A DNA stretch of 64,000 nucleotides from Xestospongia bergquistia (Eukaryota; Porifera; Demospongiae; Haplosclerida; Petrosiidae). Every line of letters starts with the position of its first letter. Within the stretch, counting starts at the first letter, position 1. Below are positions 12,504 through 26,300 of the stretch, in pieces. Location of the stretch: assembly GCA_963965975.1 (NCBI GenBank), contig OZ014421.1, positions 3,275,001 to 3,339,000 of the forward strand, written 5' to 3'. Both the position numbers and the translations under genes were made by a program. The notes beneath the pieces are model-generated. The model had not been told where the DNA came from. It worked only from the letters and a program-made list of their open reading frames with translations, and did no database searches.

Positions 12504-12646
12504 TAGCCTCGTACCCAGACTTTTGCGATAGAAAAGAAACCCTGGTCATTACTGCTTGTGCTTTCGCGTAATTATTGACATCACATTGAAACGCAAACAG
12601 TAGTTACCAGGCTCTTTTCTATTGCCAAAGCTTGGCTACAAGACTA
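12504..12646. mobile_element. Short MITE copy 7
   Basis: 143 bp. The right end reads AAGACTA. The right flank ATTTAGTTC is shared with copy 8, so the two units are sister duplicates 1812 bp apart (about 11.83-13.24 kb against 13.64-15.05 kb). Confidence 0.85.
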
Positions 12647-14315
12647 ATTTAGTTCAAGCCTTTTTACCTCAATTGTCTTTATTTTTGTATCAGTATGAGC
12701 TTGTAATAGTTTGTACTAGAAATCTTAGACAGCATTACTTCCTTTTAGCAAGCAATGAGTCACGACTTTATTTCTGCAGGGCTTTTTAGCAAGACAGAAG
12801 AATAACTGGATTGCATTTAGCTAAGTGATTTGAGTCCCTGCAGTAAATCCAAGACACTAATTTTTCTCGCTACAGCCCATGGGTAAATAAATAGAGTCAG
12901 AGTATCAATACTTTCTTTGTGTTAGTATATCTAGCTTGACTTTAAATTCAATGAGCTTGAGCTCTTAGTTTTAGTGCATTTGTTATCTTTAACTAAGTCT
13001 GTAATAAGTCATTTTAAAATATATATCTCACCTTTCCTTGTCTGTGTAATATATACACTTTAATAACCAGTATATTTAGTACAATGTAGCAAGTCTGAAT
13101 AATATTAGTCAAGTTTTTTTAAAAGGCTTTTTACCCCCATTGTGTCTGCTTTTGTATCACTATCAGCTTGTAAAGGTTTGTACTAGAAATCTTAGACAGC
13201 GTTACTTCCTTTTAGCAAGCAATGAGTCATGACTATTTCTGCAGGGCTGTTTAGCAAGACAGAAGAAGGAACTGGATTGCATTCAGCTAAGTGATTTGAG
13301 TCCCTGCACTAAATCCAAGACACTAATTTTTCTAGCTACGGCCCATGGGTAAATAAATAGAGTCAGAGTATCAATACTTCATTTGTGTTAGTATATCTAG
13401 CTTGACTTTAAATACACTGAGCTTGAGCTCTTAGTTTCAGTGCATTTGTTATCTTTAATTAAGCCTGTAATAAGTCATTTTAAAATATATATCTCACCTT
13501 TCCTTGTCTGTGTAATATATACACTTTAATAACCAGTATATTTAGTACAACGTAGCAAGTCTGAATAATATTAGTCAAGTTTTTTTAAAAGGCTTTTTAC
13601 CCCCATTGTGTCTGCTTTTGTATCAGTATCAGCTTGTAAAGGTTTGTACTAGAAATCTTAGACAGCATTACTTTGTTTTAGCAACTAATTAGTCATGACT
13701 TTATTTCTGCAGGGCTGTTTAGCAAGACAGAAGAAGGAACTAGATTTCATTCAACCAAATCATTTGACAGTGTTCCTTGCAGTAAATCTGAGACAATATA
13801 TGTTCCTCACTACAGCCCAAGGGTAAATAAATACAGTCAAGTGTCAATACTTCATGTGCGTTAATATATCTAGCTTGACTTTAAACTTATTGTGTCTACT
13901 TTTGTATCAGTAACAACTTGTAATGGTTTGTACTAGAAACCTTAGACTGCATTACTTCATTTTAGCAATGAATGCGTCAGGATTTTACTTCTGCAGGGCT
14001 GTAGATCAAAACAGAAGAAGGAACTGTATTCCATGCAGGGAAGTCATATGACAGTGTTCTCTGCAGTAATTCCAAGACAATGAAATTCCTCGTTACAACC
14101 AAAGGGAAAGACAGTAGTAACAAATACAGTCAGAGAAGCAGTACTCCATGGGCTGTAGTATATCTAACATGACTTTTAAATTCAGTGAGGTTTAGCCCTT
14201 AGTTTTAGTCCGTTTGTTATCTTAACTAACCTATCGTAAATCTTTTTGATATATAGTAACCGGTATATTTTGTAGCAAGTCTCAATAAAATTGGACGAGT
14301 GTTTTTATTTAGTAC

Positions 14316-14458
14316 TAGCCTCGTACCCAGACTTTTGCGATAGAAAAGAAACCCTGGTCATTACTGCTTGTGCTTTCGCGTAATTATTGTCATCACATTG
14401 ACACGCAAACAGTAGTTACCAGGCTCTTTTCTATTGCGAAAGCTTGGCTACAAGACTA
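14316..14458. mobile_element. Short MITE copy 8
   Basis: 143 bp, sister of copy 7 with the same AAGACTA end. Confidence 0.85.
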
Positions 14459-15654
14459 ATTTAGTTCAAGCCTTTTTACCCCAATTGTCTTTATTTTTGT
14501 ATCAGTATGAGCTTGTAATAGTTTGTACTAGAAATCTTAGACAGCATTACTTCCTTTTAGCAAGCAATGAGTCACGACTTTATTTCTGCAGGGCTTTATA
14601 GCAAGACAGAAGAATAACTGGATTGCATTTAGCTAAGTGATTTGAGTCCCTGCAGTAAATCCAAGACACTAATTTTTCTCGCTACAGCCCATGGGTAAAT
14701 AAATAGAGACAGAGTATCAATACTTCGTTTGTGTTAGTATATCTAGCTTGACTTTAAATTCAATGAGCTTGAGCTCTTAGTTTTAGTGCATTTGTTATCT
14801 TTAACTAAGCCTGTAATAAGTCATTTTAAAATATATATCTCACCTTTCCTTGTCTGTGTAATATATACACTTTAATAACCAGTATATTTAGTACAATGTA
14901 GCAAGTCTGAATAATATTAGTCAAGTTTTTTTAAAAGGCTTTTTACCCCCATTGTGTCTGCTTTTGTATCACTATCAGCTTGTAAAGGTTTGTACTAGAA
15001 ATCTTAGACAGCGTTACTTCCTTTTAGCAAGCAATGAGTCATGACTATTTCTGCAGGGCTTTTTAGCTAGACAGAAGAAGGAACTGGATTCCATTCAGCC
15101 AAGTCATTTGACAGAGTGTTCCCTGCAGTAAATCCGAGACACTAATGTTCCTCACTACAGCCCATCTTAACTAAGCTTATCGTAAGTCTTTTTGAAATAT
15201 AATATCTCACTAGTCCGTAATATAAAGACTTCAGTAACCGGTGTATTTTATACAATATATATAGCGAGTCTCAATAAAATTAGTCGAGAGTTTTTATTTA
15301 GTACAAGCCTTTTTACCCCCATAGTGTTTACTTTTGTATGAGTATGACTTTGTAATTGTTTGTACTAGAAAACTTAGGACATTACTTCTGCAGAGCCATT
15401 TAGCAAGAGAGAAGAAGGAACTGGATTCCATTTTGCCAAGTCATTTAACTGTGTTCTGCAGTAAATAACGTTCCTCGCTACAGCCCTAAGGCAAATAAAT
15501 ACAATCAGAATATCATTACTTCATGTGCATTAGTATATCCACCTTGACTTTAAATTGAATGAGCTTTAGCCCTTAGTTATAGTGCATTTGTAGTATCAGC
15601 TTGTAATTGTTTGTACTAGAAATCTTACACAGCATTACTTCATTTTAGCAACCA

Positions 15655-15837
15655 ATGAATCACAACTTTATTTCTGCAGGGCTGTTTAACAAGACAGAAG
15701 AAGGAACTGGATTCCATTCAGAATTTGACAGTGTTCTCTGCAGTAAATCCGAGACAATAATGTTCCTCGCTACAACCCAAAGGCAAATGAATAGTGTCAA
15801 TACTTCATGTGCATTAGTATATCTACCTTCACTTTAA
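15655..15837 (+). CDS. Array exon with complete 60-codon frame (unknown product)
   Basis: I do not recognise the product. The frame runs from an ATG 7 nt after a TTACTTCATTTTAG acceptor to a TAA, giving 60 residues: MNHNFISAGLFNKTEEGTGF, then FDSVLCSKSETIMFLAT, then a tail ending ALVYLPSL. The same frame and the same hydrophobic strand recur in the other intact copies. This one lacks three codons before FDSV and reads through the place where many relatives have a GTAAAT donor (here GCAAAT), so the tail is translated. It may be a terminal exon of a larger gene, with CAA-CCA before the ATG also open, a tiny standalone gene, or a decayed relic. No signal peptide, membrane helix or known domain is visible. 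Confidence 0.35.
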   Translation: MNHNFISAGLFNKTEEGTGFHSEFDSVLCSKSETIMFLATTQRQMNSVNTSCALVYLPSL

Positions 15838-16117
15838 ATTCAATGAGCTTTAGTCTTATCTACCTTGACTTTAAATTCAATGAGCTTTAGCCCTTAGTTT
15901 AGTGCTTTTGTAAAATCAGCTTATAATAAATTGTGCTAGACAGCATTACTAGTACAGCCCAAGGATAAATAAATACAGTCAAGTGTCAATACTTCATATT
16001 CGTTAGTATATCTAGCTTGACTTTAAACTATTGTGTCTACTTTTGTATCAGTATCAGCTTGTAATGGTTTATACTAGAAACCTTAGACTGCATTGCTTCA
16101 TTTCATTTTAGCAATGA

Positions 16118-16318
16118 ATGTGTCAGGACTTTACTTCTGCAAGGCTGTGGAGCAAGACAGAAGAAGGAACTGTATTCCATGCAGGGAAGTCATTTGACAG
16201 TGTTCTCTGCAGTAATTCCAAGACAATGAAATTCCTTGTTACAACCAAATGGAAAGACATTAGTAACAAATACAGTCAGAGAAGCAGTACTCCATGTGCT
16301 GTAGTATATCTAGCATGA
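16118..16318 (+). CDS. Array exon with complete 66-codon frame, long-tail form (unknown product)
   Basis: The frame begins at an ATG (MCQDFTSARLWSKTEEGTVF), passes through SFDSVLCSNSKTMKFLVTT, and ends with a polar tail (SNKYSQRSSTPCAVVYLA) and TGA. Most sister copies read CTGTAGATC at the point where this one reads CTGTGGAGC and are therefore stopped, so this copy is one of the few open ones. The TGA is followed within about 180 nt by an array sequence that in most relatives reads CAATAAAAT, here CACTAAAAT, so the polyadenylation signal is mutated in this unit. Function is unknown. The conserved KTEEGT and VLCS cores argue that the frame was once translated. Confidence 0.35.
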   Translation: MCQDFTSARLWSKTEEGTVFHAGKSFDSVLCSNSKTMKFLVTTKWKDISNKYSQRSSTPCAVVYLA

Positions 16319-16454
16319 CTTTTAAATTCAGTGAGCTTTAGCCCTTAGTTTTAGTGCGTTTTAACTAACCTATCGTAAATCTTTTTGAAATTAAGTAACC
16401 GGTATATTTTGTAGCGAGTCTCACTAAAATTGGACGAGTGTTTTTATTTAGTAC

Positions 16455-16603
16455 TAGCCTCGTACCTAGACTTTTGCGATAGAATAGAAACCCTGGTCAT
16501 TACTGCTTGTGCTTTCGCATAATTACATCACATGACATCACATTGACACACAAACAGTAGTTACCAGGCTCTTTTTTATTTCGAAAGCTTGGCTACAAAG
16601 CTA
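16455..16603. mobile_element. Short MITE copy 9
   Basis: 149 bp. It has an extra ACATCACATG-type repeat in the centre (CACATGACATCACATTG). Confidence 0.8.
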
Positions 16604-17948
16604 ATTTAGTACAAGCCTTTTTACCCCCATTTTTTTTTTTTGTATCAGTATGAGCTTATAATAGTTTGTACTAGAAATCTTAGACTGCATTACTTCCTTT
16701 TAGCAAGCAATGAGTCACGACTTTATTTCTGCAGGGCTTTTTAGCAAGAAAGAAGAAGAAACTGGATTGCATTCAGCTAAGTCATTTGACAGTGTCCCTG
16801 CAGTAAGTCGGAGACACTAACGTTTCTCGCTACAGCCCATGGGTAAATAAATAGAGTCAGAGTATCAATACTTCATTTATGTTAGTATATTTAGCTTGAC
16901 TTTAAATTCAATGAGCTTTAACCCTTAGTTTTAGTGCATTTGTTATCTTTAACTAACCCTGTAATAAGTCATTTTAAAACATATATATCACCTTTCCTTG
17001 TCTGTCTAATATATACACTTTAATAACCAGTATATTTAGTACAATGTAGCAAGTCTGAATAATATTAGTCAAGTATTTTTAAAAGGCTTTTACCCCCATT
17101 GTATCTGCTTTAGTATCAGTATCAGCTTGTAAAGGTTTGTACTAGAAATCTTAGACAGCATTACTTGATTTTAGCAACTAATTAGACGTGACTTTTTCTG
17201 CAGGGCTGTTTAGAAAGACAGAAGAAGGAACTGGATTTCATTCAACCAAATCATTTGACAGTGTTCTCTGCAGTAAATCTGAGACAATATATGTTCCTCA
17301 CTACAACCCAAGGGTAAATAAATACAGTCAAGTGTCAATACTTCATGTGCGTTAGTATATCTAGGTTGACTTTAAACTTATTGTGTCTACTTTTGTATCA
17401 GTATCAGCTTGTAATGGTTTGTACTAGAAACCTTAGACTGCATTACTTCATTTTAGCAATCAATATGTCAGGACTTTACTTCTGCAAGGCTGTAGATCAA
17501 ACACAGATGAAGGAACTGTATTCCATGCAGGGAAGTCATTTGACAGTATTCTCTGCAGTAATTCCAAGACAATAATGTTCCTCACTACAACCCAAGGGTA
17601 AATAAATACAGTCAAGTGTCAATACTTCATGTGCTTTAGTATGGATCAAAACAGAAGAAGGAACTGTATTCCATGCAGGGAAGTCATTTGACAGTGTTCT
17701 CTGCAGTAATTCCAAGACAATGAAATTCCTCGTTACAACCAAATGGAAAAACAGTAGTAACAAATACAGTCAGAGAAGTAGTACTCCGTGTGCTGTAGTA
17801 TATCTAACATGACTTTTAAATTCAGTGAGCTTTAGCCCTTAGTTTTAGTGCGTTTTAACTAACCTATCGTAAATCTTTTTGAAATTTAGTAACCGGTATA
17901 TTTTGTAGCAAGTCTCAATAAAATTGGACGAGTGTTCTTATTTAGTAC

Positions 17949-18091
17949 TAGCCTCGTACCCAGACTTTTGCGATAGAAAAGAAACCCTGGTCATTACTGC
18001 TTGTTCTTTCGCATAATTATTAACATCACATTGAAACAGAAACAGTACTTACCAGGCTCTTTTCTATTGCGAAAGCTTGGCTACAAAGCTA
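17949..18091. mobile_element. Short MITE copy 10
   Basis: 143 bp, perfect ATTTAGTAC flanks. The centre reads TTAACATCACATTGAAACAG. Confidence 0.8.
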
Positions 18092-19295
18092 ATTTAGTAC
18101 AAGCCTTTTTACCCCCATTGTGTTTATTTTTTTATCAGTATGAGCTGGTAATAGTTTGTACTAGAAAACTTAGACTGCATCACTACCTTTTTTGCAAGCA
18201 ATGAGTCACGACTTTATTTCTGCAGGGCTTTTTAGCAAGACAGAAGAAGGAAGTGTATTGCATAGAGCTAAGTTATTTGACAGTGTCCCTGCAGTAAGTC
18301 GGAGACACTAACGTTTCTCGCTACAGCCCTTGGGTAAATAAATAGAGTCAGAGTATCAATACTTCAAATGTGTTAGTATATCTAGCTTGACTTTAAATTC
18401 AATGAGGTTTAACCCTTAGTTTTAGTGCATTTGTTATCTTTAACTAAGCCTGTAATAAGTCATTTTAAAACATATATATCTTTTCCCTGTCTGTGTAATG
18501 TATACACTTTAATAACCAGTATATTTAGTACAATGTAGCAAGTCTGAATAATATTAGTCAAGTGTTTTTAAAAGGCTTTTTACCCCCATTGTATCTGCTT
18601 TAGTATCAGTATCAGCTTCTAAAGGTTTGTACTAGAAATCTTAGACAGCATTCCTTCATTTTCGCAACTAATTAGACATGACTTTTTCTGCAGGGCTGTT
18701 TAGCAAGACAGAAGAAGGAACTGGGTTTCATTCAACCAAGTCATTTGACAGTGTTCTTTGCAGTAAATCTGAGACAATATATGTTCCTCACTACAGCCCA
18801 AGGGTAAATAAATACAGTCAAGTGTCAATACTTCATGTTCATTAGTATATCTAGGTTGACTTTAAACTTATTGTATCTACTTTTGTATCAGTATAAGCTT
18901 GTAATGGTTTGTACTAGAAACCTTAGAATGCATTACTTCATTTTAGCAATGAATGTTTCAGGACTTTACTTCTGCCGGGCTTTAGATCAAAACAGAAGAA
19001 GGAACTGTATTCCATGCAGGAAGTCATTTGACAGTGTTCTTTGCAGTAATTCCAAGACAATGAAATTCCTCGTTACAACAAAAGGGAAAGACAGTAGTAA
19101 CAAATACAGTCAGAGAAGCAGTACTCCATGTGCTGTAGTCTATCTAACATGACTTTTAAATTCAGTGAGCTTTAGCCCTTAGTTTTAGTGCGTTTGTTAT
19201 CTTAACTAACCTATCGTAAATCTTTTTGAAATTTAGTAACCGGTATATTTTTTCGCCAGTTTCAATAAAATTGGACGAGTGTTTTTATTTAGTAC

Positions 19296-19438
19296 TAGCC
19301 TCATACCCAGACTTTTGTGATAGAAAAGAAACCCTGGTCATTACTGCCTGTGCTTTCGCGTAATTATTGACATCACATTGACATGCAAACAGTAGTTACC
19401 AGGCTCTTTTCTATTGTTAAAGCTTGGCTACAAGGCTA
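19296..19438. mobile_element. Short MITE copy 11
   Basis: 143 bp. Right flank ATTTAATAC. Confidence 0.8.
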
Positions 19439-20712
19439 ATTTAATACAAGCCTTTTTACACCCATTGTCTTTATTTTTGTATCAGTATGATCTTGTGATA
19501 ATTTGTACTAGAAATCTTAAGACAGCATTACTTCCTTTTAGCAAGCAATGAGTCACGACTTTATTTCTGCAGGGCTTTTTAGCAAGACAGAAGAAGGAAG
19601 TGGATTGCATTCAGCTAAGAGATTTGACAGTGTCCCTGCAGTAAATCCGAGACACTAATGTTTCTCGCTACAGCCCATGGGCAAATAAATAGAGTCAGAG
19701 TGTCAATACTTCATTTCTGTTAGTATATCTTGCTTGACTTTAAATTCAATGAGCTTTAGCCCTTAGTTTTAGTGCATTTGTTATGTTTAACTAAGCCTCT
19801 AATAAGTCGGTTTAAAAGATATATCTCACCTTTCCTTGTCTGTGTAATATAAACACTTTAATAACCAGTATATTTAGTACAATGTAGCAAGTCTGAATAA
19901 TATAAGTCAAGTGTTTTAAAAGGCTTTTTACCCCCATTGTGTCTGCTTTTGTATCAGTATCAGCTTAAAGGTTTGTACTAGAAATCTTAGACAGCATTAC
20001 TTCATTTTAGCAACTAATTAGTCATGACTTTATTTCTGCAGGACTGTTTAACATGACAGAAGAAGGAACTTGATTTCATTCAACCAAATCATTTGACAGT
20101 GTTCTCTGCAGTAAATCCAAGACAATAATGTTCCTCGGTACAGCCCAAGGGTAAAGAATTACAGGCAAGTGTCAATACTTCATGTGTTTTAGTATGGATC
20201 AAAACAGAAGAAGGAACTATATTCTATGCTGGGAAGTCATTTGACAGTGTTCTCTGCAGTAATTCCAAGACAATGAAATTCCTCGTTACAAAAAAAGGGA
20301 AAGAAAGTTATAAGAAATACAGTCACTGAAGCAGGACTCCATGTGCTGTAGTATATCTAACATGACTTTTAAATTCAGTGAGCTATAGCCCTTAGTTTTA
20401 GTGCATTTGTTTTCTTTAACTAAGCCTGTAATATGTCATTTTAAAACATATAACTCACCTTTCCTTGTCTGTGTAATATATACACTTTAGTAACAAATAC
20501 AGTAGTAACAGTAGTAACAAATACAGTCAGAGAAGCAGTACTCCATGTGCTGTAGTATATCTAACATGACTTATAAATTCAATGACCTTTAGCCCTTTGT
20601 TTTAGTGCATTTGTTATCTTAACTAACCTATCGTAAGTCTTTTTGAAATTTAGTAACCGGTATATTTTGTAGCAAGTCTCCATAAAATTGGAGGAGTGTT
20701 TTTATTTAGTAC

Positions 20713-20855
20713 TAGCCTCGTACCTAGACTTTTGCAATAGAAAAGAAACCCTGGTCATTACTGCTTGTGCTTTCGCGTAGCTATTGACATCACATTGACA
20801 CGCAAACAGTAGTTACCAGGCTCTTTTCTATTGCGAAAGCTTGGCTACAAGGCTA
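20713..20855. mobile_element. Short MITE copy 12
   Basis: 143 bp, perfect ATTTAGTAC flanks. It follows a rearranged stretch (20.45-20.55 kb) in which GTAACAAATACAGTAG is repeated locally. Confidence 0.8.
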
Positions 20856-22220
20856 ATTTAGTACAAGCTTTTTTACCCCCATTGTCTTTATTTTTGTATC
20901 AGTATGAGCTTGTGACAGTTTATACTAGAAATCTTAAGACAGCATTACTTCCTTTTAGCAAGCAATGAGTCACGACTTTATTTCTGCAGGGCTTTTTAGC
21001 AAGACAGAAAAAGGAATTGGATTGCATTCAGCTAAGTGATTTGACAGTGTCCCTACAGTAAATCCGAGACACTAGTGTTTCTCGCTACAGCCCATAGGCA
21101 TATAAATAGAGTCCGAGTATCAATACTCATTTCTGTTAGTATATCTAGCTTGACTTTAAATTCAATGAGCTTTAGCACTTACTTTTAGTACATTTGTTAT
21201 CTTTAACTAAGCCTTTAATAAGTCATTTTAAATCATATCTCTCATCTTTCCTTGTCTGTGTAATATATACACTTTAATAACCAGTATATTTAGTGCAATG
21301 TAGCAAGTTTGAACAATACTAGTCAAATGTTTTAAAAAAGCTTTTTACTCCCATTGTGTCTGCTTTTGTATCAGTATCAGCTTGTAAAGGTTTGTACTAG
21401 AAATATTAGACAGCATCACTTCATTTTAGCAACTAATTAGTCATGACTATATCTGCAGGGCTGTTTAGCAAGACAGAAGAAGGAACTGGATTTCATTCAA
21501 CCAAATCATTTGACAGTGTTCTCTGCAGTAAATCTGAGACAATATATCTTCCTCACTACAGCCCAAGAGTAAATAAATACAGTCAAGTGTCAATACTTCA
21601 TGTGCGTTAATATATCTAGCTTGACTTTAAACTTATTGTGTCTACTTTTGTATCAGTATAAGCTTGTAATGGTTTGTACTAGAAACCTTAGACAGCATTA
21701 CTTCCTTTTAGCCAGCAATGAGTCACGACATGATTTCTACAGGGCTGTAGATCAAAAACAGAAGAAGGAACTGTATTCCATGCAGGGAAGTCATTTGAAA
21801 GTGTTCTCTGCAGTAAATCCAAGACAATAATGTTCCTCGCTACAGCCCAAGGGTAAATAAATACAGTCAAGTGTCAATACTTCATGTGCTTTAGTATGGA
21901 TCAAAACAAAAGAAGGAACTGTATTCCATGCTGGGAAGTCATTTGACAGTGTTCTCTGCAGTAATTCCAAGACAATGAAATTCCTTGTTACAACAAAAGG
22001 GAAAGAAAGTAGTAACAAATACAGTCAGAGAAGCAGTACTCCAAGTGCTGTAGTATATCTAACATGACTTTTAAATTCAGTGAGCTTTAGACCTTAGTTT
22101 TAGTGCGTTTGTTTGTCATTTGTTATCTTAACTAACCTATCGTAAGTCTTCTTGAAATTTAGTAACCGGTATATTTTATAGCAAGTCTCAATAAATTGGA
22201 CGAGTGTTTTTATTTAGTAC

Positions 22221-22363
22221 TAGCCTCGTACCCAGACTTTTGCGATAGAAAAGAAACCCTGGTCATTACTGCTTATTCTTTCACATAATTATTGACATCA
22301 CATTGACACGCAAACAGTACTTACCAGGCTCTTTTCTATTGCGAAAGCTTGGCTACAAGGCTA
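22221..22363. mobile_element. Short MITE copy 13
   Basis: 143 bp, perfect ATTTAGTAC flanks. Confidence 0.85.
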
Positions 22364-24484
22364 ATTTAGTACAAGCCTTTTTTACCCCCATTGTCTTTAT
22401 TTTTGTATCAGTATGAGCTTATAATAGTTTGTACTAGAAATGTTAGACAACATTACTTCCTTTTAGAAAGCAATGAGTCACGACTTTATTTTTGCAGGGC
22501 TTTTTAGCAAGACAGAAGAAGGAACTGGATTGCATTCAGCTAAGTCATTTGACAGTTTCCCTGCAGTAAATCCGAGACACTAATGTTTCTCACTACAGCC
22601 CATGGGCAAATAAATAGAGTCAGAGTATCAATACTTCATTTGTGTTAGTGTATCTACCTTGACTTAAAATTCAATGAGCTTTAACCCTTAGTTTTAGTGC
22701 ATTGTTATCTTTAACTAAGCCTGTAATAAGTCATTTTAAAATATATATCTCACCTTTTCTTGTCTGTGTAATATATACACTTTAATAACCAGTATATTTA
22801 GTACAATGTAGCAAGTCTGAATAATATTAGTCAAGTGTTTTAAAAGGCGTTTTACCCCATTGTGTCTGCTTTTGTATCAGTATCAGCTTGTAAAGGTTTG
22901 TACTAGAAATCTTAGACAGCATCACTTCATTTTAGCAACTAATTAGTCATGACTATTTCTGCAGGGCTGTTTAGCAACGACAGAAGATGGAACTGGATTT
23001 CATTCAACCAAATCATTTGACAGTGTTCTCTGCAGTAAATCTGAGACAGTATATGTTCCTCACTACAGCCCAAGGGTAAATAAATACAGTCAAGTGTCAA
23101 TACTTCATGTGCGTTAGTATATCTAGGTTGACTTTAAACTTATTGTGTCTACTTTTGTATCAGTATCAGCTTGTAATGGTTTGTACTAGAAACCTTAGAC
23201 TGCATTACTTCATTGTAGCAAACAATGTTTCAGGACTTCACTTCTGCAGGGCTGTAGATCAAAACAGAAGAAGGAACTGTATTCCATGCAGGGAAGTCAT
23301 TTGACAGTGTTCTCTGCAGTAATTCCAAGACAATAATGTTCCTCGCTACAGCCCAAGGGTAAATAAATACAGTCAAGTGTCAATACTTCATGTGCTTTAG
23401 TATGGATCAAAACAGAAGAAGCAACTGCGTTCCATGCAGGGAAGTCATTTGACAGTGTTCTCTGCAGTAATTCCAAGACAATGAAATTCCTCGTTACAAC
23501 CAAAGGGAAAGACAGTAGTAACAAGTACAGTCAGAGATGCAGTACTCCATGTGCAGTAGTATATCTAACCTATCGACTTTATTTCTGTAGGGCATTTTAG
23601 CAAGACATAAGAAGGAACTGGATTGCATTCAGCTAAGTGATTTGACAGTGTCCCTGCAGTAAATCCGAGACACTAATATTTCTCGCTACAGCCCATGGGC
23701 AAATAAATAGAGTCAGAGTATCAATTCTTCATTTGTAATATTAGTCAAGTGTTTTAAAAGGCTTTTTACCCCCATTGTGTCTGCTTTTGTATCAGTATCA
23801 GCTTGTAAAGGTTTGTACTAGAAATATTAGACAGCATTACTTCATTTTAGCAACTAATTAGTCATGACTTTATTTCTGCAGGGCTGTTTAGCAAGACAGA
23901 AGAAGGAACTGGATTTCATTCAACGAAATCATTTGACAGTGTTCTCTGCAGTAAAGCCGAGACAATATATGTTCCTCACTACAGCCCAAGGGTAAATAAA
24001 TACAGTCAAGTGTCAATACATCATGTGCGTTAGTATATCTAGGTTGACTTTAAACTTATTATGTCTACTTTTGTATCAGTATCAGCTTGTAATGGTTTGT
24101 ACTAGAAACCTTAGACTGCATTACTTCATTTTAGCAATAAATATGTCTGGACTTTACTTCTACAGGGCTGTAGATCAAAACAGAAGAAGGAACTGTATTC
24201 CATGCAGGGAAGTCATTTTGTTCTCTGCAGTAATGTAATTCCAAGACAATGAAATTCCTCGTTACAACAAAAGGGAAAGACAGTAGTAACAAATACAGTC
24301 AGGGAAGCAGTACTCCATGTGCTGTAGTATATCTAACATGACTTTTAAATTCAGTGAGCTTTAGCCCTTTGTTTTAGTGCATTTGTTATCTTAACTAACT
24401 TATCGTAAATCTTTTTGAAAATTAGTAACCGGTATATTTTGTAGCAAGTCTCAATAAAATTGGATGAGTGTTTTCATTTAGTAC

Positions 24485-24627
24485 TAGCCTCGTACCCAGA
24501 CTTTTGCAATAGAAAAGAAACCCTGGTTATTACTACTTGTGCTTTCGCATAATTATTGACATCACATTGACACGCAAACAGTAGTTACCAGGCTCTTTTC
24601 TATTGCGAAAGCTTGGCTATAAGGCTA
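24485..24627. mobile_element. Short MITE copy 14
   Basis: 143 bp. It shares private changes (CTGGTTATTACTACTTG) with copy 16 at 31.9 kb, matching the duplication of 23.3-26.3 kb to 27.5-34.0 kb. Confidence 0.85.
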
Positions 24628-25339
24628 ATTTAGTACAAGCCTTTTTACCCCCATTGTCTTTATTTTTGTATCAGTATGAGCTTGTAATATTTTGTTACTT
24701 CCTTTTAGCAAGCAATGAGTCACAACTTTATTTCTGCAGGGCTTTTTAGCAAGACAGAAGAAGGAACTGGATTGCATTCAGCAAAGTGATTTGACAGTTT
24801 CCCTGCAATAAATCCGAGACACTAATGTTTCTCGCTACAGCCCATGGGCAAACAAATAGAGTCAGAGTATCAATACTTCATTTGTGTTAGTATATCTAGC
24901 TTGACTTTAAATTCAATGAGCTTTAGCCCTTAGTTTTAGTGCATTTGTTATCTTTAACTAAGCCTGTAATAAGTCAGTATTTCGTACAACGTAGCAAGTC
25001 TGAATAATATTAGTCAAGTGTTTTAAAAGGTTTTTTTCCCCCATTGTGTCCGCTTTTGTATCTGTATCAGCTTGTAAATGTTTGTACTAGAAATCTTAGA
25101 AAGCATTACTTCGTTTTAGCAACTAATTAATCATGACTTTATTTCTTCAGGGCTTTTTAGCAAGACAGAAGAAGGAACTGGATTTCATTCAACCAAATCA
25201 TTTGACAGTGTTCTCTGCAGTAAATCCGAGATAATATATGTTCCTCACTACAGCCCAAGGGTAAATAAATACAGTCAAGTGTCAATACATCATGTGCGTT
25301 AGTATATCTAGCTTGACTTTAAACTTATTGTGTCTACTT

Positions 25340-26300
25340 TTGTATCAGTATCAGCAATGAGCTTTAGCCCTATCTACCTTGACTTTTAATTCAATGTGCT
25401 TTAGCCATATCTAACATGACTTAAAAATTCAATGAGCTTTAGCCCTTAGTTTAGTGCTTTTGTAGTATCAGCTTGTAATAGTTTGTGCTAGACAGTATTA
25501 CTTCGTTTTAGCAAGCAATGAATCATGATTTTATTTTTAGCAAGACAGAAGAGAAACTGGATTTCATTCAGCTAAATCATTTAACAGAGTTCTTGCAGTT
25601 TCTCGCTACTGCCCAAGGGCAAATAAATATGGTCAGAGTAGCAGTACTCCATGTGTGTTATATTCAGTGATCTTTAGCCCCTAGGTTTAGCGCATCTGTT
25701 ATCTGAACTAAGCCTGTCATAAGTCATTTGGAAACATATCTGACTAGTCCTTTTCCAGTATATTTAGTACAATGTAGCCCATTTAAACCTATTGTGTCTA
25801 CTTTTATATCAGTATCAGCTTGTAATGGTTTTTCACAACTTTATTTCTGCAGGGCTATTTACCCTAACTGTCTCTACATTTGTGTCAGTATCAGCTTGTG
25901 CTGTATTATTGGTTGGTTGTTGTATTGTGTATACTTATGAATATGATTATCATGTGTAGACTTCCTTTCCCGTAAGTTATCTATGCACTATGTATTATAA
26001 AATGTGCATATTGTGGAGATTTTTTTGAGTCTTGAGTATTGTCCTATATCATATGTGAATGTGTTTGTAATGGTTGTACTACAAATCATTAGAAATGTAT
26101 TACTTTATTTTAGCAACTAATGTGTCAGGACTTTACTTTTACAGGGCTGTGGAGCAAGACAGAAGAAGTAACTGTATTCCATAAAGGCAAGTCCTCACTA
26201 CAAGAAAGGGAAAGACAGTAGTAACAAACACGGTCAGAGAAGCAGTACTCCATGTGCTCTAATATATCTAACATGACTTTTAAATTCAGAGAGATTTAGC
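25340..26300 (+). repeat. Variant array module with TTATTGGTTGGTTGTTG segment
   Basis: This module replaces the usual unit order. Short AATGAGCTTTAGCCCTATC repeats come first, then a truncated exon-like unit (TTTTTAGCAAGACAGAAGAG), then a stretch with GTGCTGTATTATTGGTTGG and TATGAATATGATTATCATG. It recurs near 33.06-34.00, 37.95-38.65, 39.20-39.80 and 50.90-51.60 kb, and in part near 40.25-40.35 kb. No frame longer than about 80 codons is open and none looks coding. Confidence 0.7.

Larger units (their letters stand above)
23300..26300 (+). repeat. Large intra-array duplicate, copy A
   Basis: Matches 27505-27731 plus 30753-34060, which form one copy interrupted by the nested MITE and piggyBac insertion. 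Shared private variants include the CATTTTGTTCTCTGCAG deletion (24.21 and 31.63 kb), the same MITE changes and the whole 25.34-26.28 kb module. Copy A has lost about 200 bp near 23.74 kb relative to copy B and lacks the nested insertion. Confidence 0.8.
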
